From the NCBI GenBank assembly GCA_022712315.1, contig JALAGS010000162.1:1-64000 (forward strand): DNA of 64,000 nucleotides. The letters run 5' to 3'. Origin of the DNA: Sphingobacterium sp. (lineage in GTDB: Bacteria > Bacteroidota > Bacteroidia > Sphingobacteriales > Sphingobacteriaceae). Below are positions 60,792 through 64,000 of this stretch, piece after piece (positions within the stretch are counted from its first letter, which is position 1; the number at the start of each line of letters is the position of its first letter). Position numbers and translations under genes: made by a program. The notes under the pieces are model-generated. The model saw only the letters and a program-made list of their open reading frames with translations. It was not told the DNA's origin and did not search any database.

Positions 60792-63700
60792 ATGATCGAA
60801 CAGAGACCGAAAACGGAGGGCCTTTACGACCCTAATTTTGAGCATGACGCCTGTGGGGTAGGCTTTGTCGCCCATATCAAAGGAAATAAATCACACGCAC
60901 AAGTAAAGGATGCATTGACCATGTTGGAGAATATGGAGCACCGCGGTGCTTGTGGCTGTGATCCAGAAAGTGGTGACGGAGCAGGTATCATGATCCAGCT
61001 TCCCCATGAATTTTTGTGGGAAGAATGTATCAACTTGGGTATACAACTGGAAGAGCCGGGCTATTATGGCACAGGTATGGTCTTTCTTCCTAAAGAAGAA
61101 GACATGAACAAAATATGTCGGGATTTGATTGAGGAAGCGGCAGCAGAAAGGGGTATGAAATTCCTTGGCTACCGTCCAGTACCAGTCAATCGTGAAGGTA
61201 TTGGACCAACAGCCCTCAGTGCAGAACCTGAAATTGTCCAATTTTTTGTCAGCAGACCGGACGGCGTTTCAAACACTGAAGAATTTGAACGCAAACTTTT
61301 TGTACTACGTCGCCTGATCATTCAAAAAGTTAAACAACAACAAGAATACCCTCTCCCACTTTACTTTGCATCGCTTTCTTGCAAAACAATTATTTACAAA
61401 GGTCAATTAACAACATACCAAGTCGGAACTTATTATCTTGATTTACGCGATCCCCGTGTGGTATCTGCTTTTGGCTTAGTCCACTCACGCTTTTCCACAA
61501 ATACCTTCCCTTCATGGTCCCTCGCTCAGCCATTCCGTATGCTGGCACACAATGGCGAGATCAATACGTTGACAGGTAACCTGAACTGGTTTTATGCAGG
61601 CATGCGTGCTTTATCATCGCCTTATTTCACGGAAGAAGAAATGGAAATCTTACTTCCAATTGTTGACCGTGGCCAGTCCGATTCGGCATGCCTCGATAAT
61701 GTTGCCGAACTTCTTTTACATAGCGGACGCAGCTTGACGCACGTCATGTTGATGCTGGTTCCCGAAGCTTGGGATGGCAATACGCAAATGGATCCCTTAA
61801 AACGTGCTTTCTATGAATATCATGCAACCTTAATGGAACCTTGGGATGGTCCTGCAGCTCTCTGCTTCACCGACGGTAAACATATTGGTGCTACGTTAGA
61901 CCGCAACGGCCTACGTCCACTACGTTATGCCGTAACCTCAGATGACCGCGTGGTTGTTGCTTCAGAAGCTGGTGCACTGCCGATCGAGGAGTCTACAATC
62001 ATCAAAAAAGGCCGTCAACAAGCAGGCAAGATTTTTCTTGTCGACATGGAACAAGGCCGTATCCTCACCGATAACGAAGTAAAAGATCAACTGATCAACC
62101 AGCAGCCTTACAGCGATTGGTTGGACAATTACAAAATTAAACTGGAAGAACTGGAAGAACCTCGTGTAACCTATACCTATCTTTCCAAAGAATCCGTTTT
62201 CAAATATCAAAAAACATTTGGTTTCTCTCGCGAGGATCTGGAAACTATCCTGACGCCAATGGCGCTAACAGGATATGAACCAACAGGCTCAATGGGTTCC
62301 GATGTTCCGCTAGCAATTCTTTCCGATCAACCACAACATATCTCCAGCTACTTTAAGCAATTCTTTGCGCAGGTAACCAATCCACCAATCGATCCGATTC
62401 GCGAACGTCTGGTCATGAGTTTAGCGACTTTCATTGGTAATGCTGGTAATATCTTGATCGAAGACAAGAAATTCTGTCATTGCGTAACCTTACCGCATCC
62501 GATCCTAACCTCCAAAGAATTGGAGAAATTACGTTCGATCGATACCGGATTATTTCAGGCGAAAACCATTCAGTCCTATTTTCGTTCAGATGGCAAACCG
62601 GGATCATTGGAAGCAGGCTTAGAGCGTTTATGCCGCTATGCTGATGACGCCGTACGCGATGGTTTTGAAGTATTGATCCTATCGGATCGTGCTATCGATT
62701 CCAAACATGCCGCAATCCCATCTTTACTAGCTGTATCTGCGGTTCACCACCATCTCATAAAAACAGGAAATCGTGGTGCGGTAGGTCTAGTTGTCGAAGC
62801 CGGCGATGCATGGGAAGTACACCATTTCGCTTGCCTATTAGCATTCGGTGCGACAGCGATCAACCCTTATATGGCATTAGCGAGCATCCGTACGATGAAG
62901 GAACAAAATACCTTAGATACAGAGCTTACTTGGCCTGAACTATCCAAAAACTACGTCAAAGCCGTCAATAATGGTTTGTTGAAGATTTTCTCGAAAATGG
63001 GAATCTCCACATTGCAATCCTACCACGGTGCACAGATCTTTGAGGTGCTTGGCATTGACAAATCTGTTGTCGATAAATTCTTCTGCGGCGCAGTGTCACG
63101 CATCGGCGGCATGACCTTAGATGATCTTGCCAAAGAAGCTCTTTCAAAACACTGGCGGGGATTTGAAAAAAGCCGCACACCGCAAAATCTATTGCCAGAA
63201 GGTGGTATCTACCAATGGAAACGCCGTGGTGAAGGCCACCTTTGGAATCCGGACACGATACACCTCTTGCAACAGGCCTGCCGTACCGGAGACTACGCAA
63301 CCTATAAAAAATACGCGCAGAAAATTAATGAGCAGAAGGAACATATGTTTACGCTCCGCGGCTTGCTGGATTTTGCAAAACACCGCAACTCTATCCCCTT
63401 GGAGCAAGTAGAGCCTGCAAGTGAAATTTTAAAACGCTTTGCCACCGGTGCGATGTCCTTTGGATCAATTTCGCACGAAGCTCATAGTACACTGGCTATA
63501 GCAATGAACCGCATCGGAGCAAAATCCAATACCGGTGAAGGTGGAGAAGATGAACTTCGTTATCAATCGCTTCCAAATGGAGATTCCATGCGTTCGGCAA
63601 TTAAACAGGTGGCTTCGGCTCGTTTCGGGGTAACTTCAAACTATCTGACACAAGCGGATGAACTGCAGATCAAAATGGCTCAAGGAGCAAAACCTGGCGA

Positions 63701-64000
63701 AGGTGGACAATTACCGGGTCCTAAAGTAGATGCCTGGATTGCCAAAACCAGACATTCTACACCGGGCGTCGGACTGATATCGCCGCCACCGCACCATGAC
63801 ATTTACTCCATCGAAGATTTAGCACAGTTGATCTTTGATTTAAAAAATGCCAACCGCCAAGCGAGAATTAACGTAAAATTGGTATCCAAAGCAGGTGTCG
63901 GTACAATCGCTGCCGGAGTTGCCAAAGCCCATGCAGATGTTATCCTTATCGCAGGTTTTGACGGCGGAACAGGTGCATCTCCAATAAGTTCAATCAAACA
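60792..64000 (+). CDS. gltB: Glutamate synthase large subunit, 3' end cut by window
   Basis: The frame is open from ATG 60792 (good GGAAAG ribosome site) to the window edge, 1069 codons of an expected 1500. A 20-residue propeptide precedes the nucleophile Cys21 ([14 protein letters not shown]), followed by the Ntn glutaminase domain with FSTNTFPSW and AHNGEINT, a central domain, and the start of the FMN synthase domain ([42 protein letters not shown]). It makes glutamate from glutamine and 2-oxoglutarate with GltD, expected next. No frameshift is seen. Confidence 0.96.
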   Translation, partial: MIEQRPKTEGLYDPNFEHDACGVGFVAHIKGNKSHAQVKDALTMLENMEHRGACGCDPESGDGAGIMIQLPHEFLWEECINLGIQLEEPGYYGTGMVFLPKEEDMNKICRDLIEEAAAERGMKFLGYRPVPVNREGIGPTALSAEPEIVQFFVSRPDGVSNTEEFERKLFVLRRLIIQKVKQQQEYPLPLYFASLSCKTIIYKGQLTTYQVGTYYLDLRDPRVVSAFGLVHSRFSTNTFPSWSLAQPFRMLAHNGEINTLTGNLNWFYAGMRALSSPYFTEEEMEILLPIVDRGQSDSACLDNVAELLLHSGRSLTHVMLMLVPEAWDGNTQMDPLKRAFYEYHATLMEPWDGPAALCFTDGKHIGATLDRNGLRPLRYAVTSDDRVVVASEAGALPIEESTIIKKGRQQAGKIFLVDMEQGRILTDNEVKDQLINQQPYSDWLDNYKIKLEELEEPRVTYTYLSKESVFKYQKTFGFSREDLETILTPMALTGYEPTGSMGSDVPLAILSDQPQHISSYFKQFFAQVTNPPIDPIRERLVMSLATFIGNAGNILIEDKKFCHCVTLPHPILTSKELEKLRSIDTGLFQAKTIQSYFRSDGKPGSLEAGLERLCRYADDAVRDGFEVLILSDRAIDSKHAAIPSLLAVSAVHHHLIKTGNRGAVGLVVEAGDAWEVHHFACLLAFGATAINPYMALASIRTMKEQNTLDTELTWPELSKNYVKAVNNGLLKIFSKMGISTLQSYHGAQIFEVLGIDKSVVDKFFCGAVSRIGGMTLDDLAKEALSKHWRGFEKSRTPQNLLPEGGIYQWKRRGEGHLWNPDTIHLLQQACRTGDYATYKKYAQKINEQKEHMFTLRGLLDFAKHRNSIPLEQVEPASEILKRFATGAMSFGSISHEAHSTLAIAMNRIGAKSNTGEGGEDELRYQSLPNGDSMRSAIKQVASARFGVTSNYLTQADELQIKMAQGAKPGEGGQLPGPKVDAWIAKTRHSTPGVGLISPPPHHDIYSIEDLAQLIFDLKNANRQARINVKLVSKAGVGTIAAGVAKAHADVILIAGFDGGTGASPISSIK

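Noticed and set aside
60792..64000. Several antisense frames of 60-120 codons in the last 3 kb
   Set aside because: All lie opposite the uninterrupted gltB frame, which has the complete series of glutamate synthase motifs.

Overview
The window looks like a stretch of chromosome from a Bacteroidota bacterium of the Sphingobacteriaceae type, most likely Sphingobacterium or a close relative. The genus is an inference. The support is the AT-rich DNA, repeated TAnnTTTG -7 promoter boxes with an upstream TTG, GLPGLI-family, HYC_CC_PP-like, DUF2795, DUF3817 and DUF4834 proteins, large outer-membrane beta-barrel receptors with carboxypeptidase-like N-termini, and a full set of ordinary housekeeping genes. 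I see no rRNA, tRNA, transposase, phage gene or CRISPR array.

Left part (1-24 kb). First come an outer-membrane receptor with a GLPGLI partner and an ECF sigma-factor trio (0.2-5.1 kb), then an M20 dipeptidase. A LysR regulator stands before a likely periplasmic sulfur-compound cluster (TsdA-like dihaem cytochrome c, DsrE-like protein, orphan ModA-like binding protein; 6.7-10.1 kb). PlsC and an ABC ATPase follow. A trpDFBA operon is preceded by a clear ribosome-mediated attenuator whose leader peptide carries Trp-Trp-Trp; trpE, trpG and trpC are not here. Next are a Tat-exported phosphocholine-type phospholipase C, a probable copper-uptake locus (HYC_CC_PP-like protein and a TonB receptor with its own HMA domain), and kdsC-maf.

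Middle (24-43 kb). A 900-base non-coding stretch holds a candidate structured RNA with promoter and terminator and a helically phased 11-bp repeat array. It precedes a four-gene signalling operon: triple-receiver hybrid kinase, CheR, CheB without receiver, and a second hybrid kinase. It is a chemotaxis-type methylation pair without chemoreceptors. Then come azurin, two different dihydrolipoyl dehydrogenases, a LacI regulator, a LolD-like ATPase, sucC, asnS and a YrdC/Sua5-family gene.

Right part (43-64 kb). The 43.2-43.5 kb gap has about ten DnaA-box-like nonamers and is a candidate oriC. Close by is an operon recF - dciA (DUF721) - Crp-family regulator. Then follow tilS, a large OstA/LptA-like protein, an ITP/XTP pyrophosphatase, a TonB-like protein and a deoxyhypusine-synthase-like enzyme. 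The most unusual locus is 55.0-60.5 kb. A BlaI-type repressor overlaps a BlaR1-like M56 membrane protease whose periplasmic sensor is a complete N-acetylmuramoyl-L-alanine amidase domain in place of a penicillin-binding domain. An outer-membrane barrel follows, a strong palindromic operator precedes it, and a murein-type dipeptide epimerase plus a 36-residue membrane peptide are encoded next door. The window ends inside gltB.

All assignments come from reading motifs in the sequence; no database search was possible.
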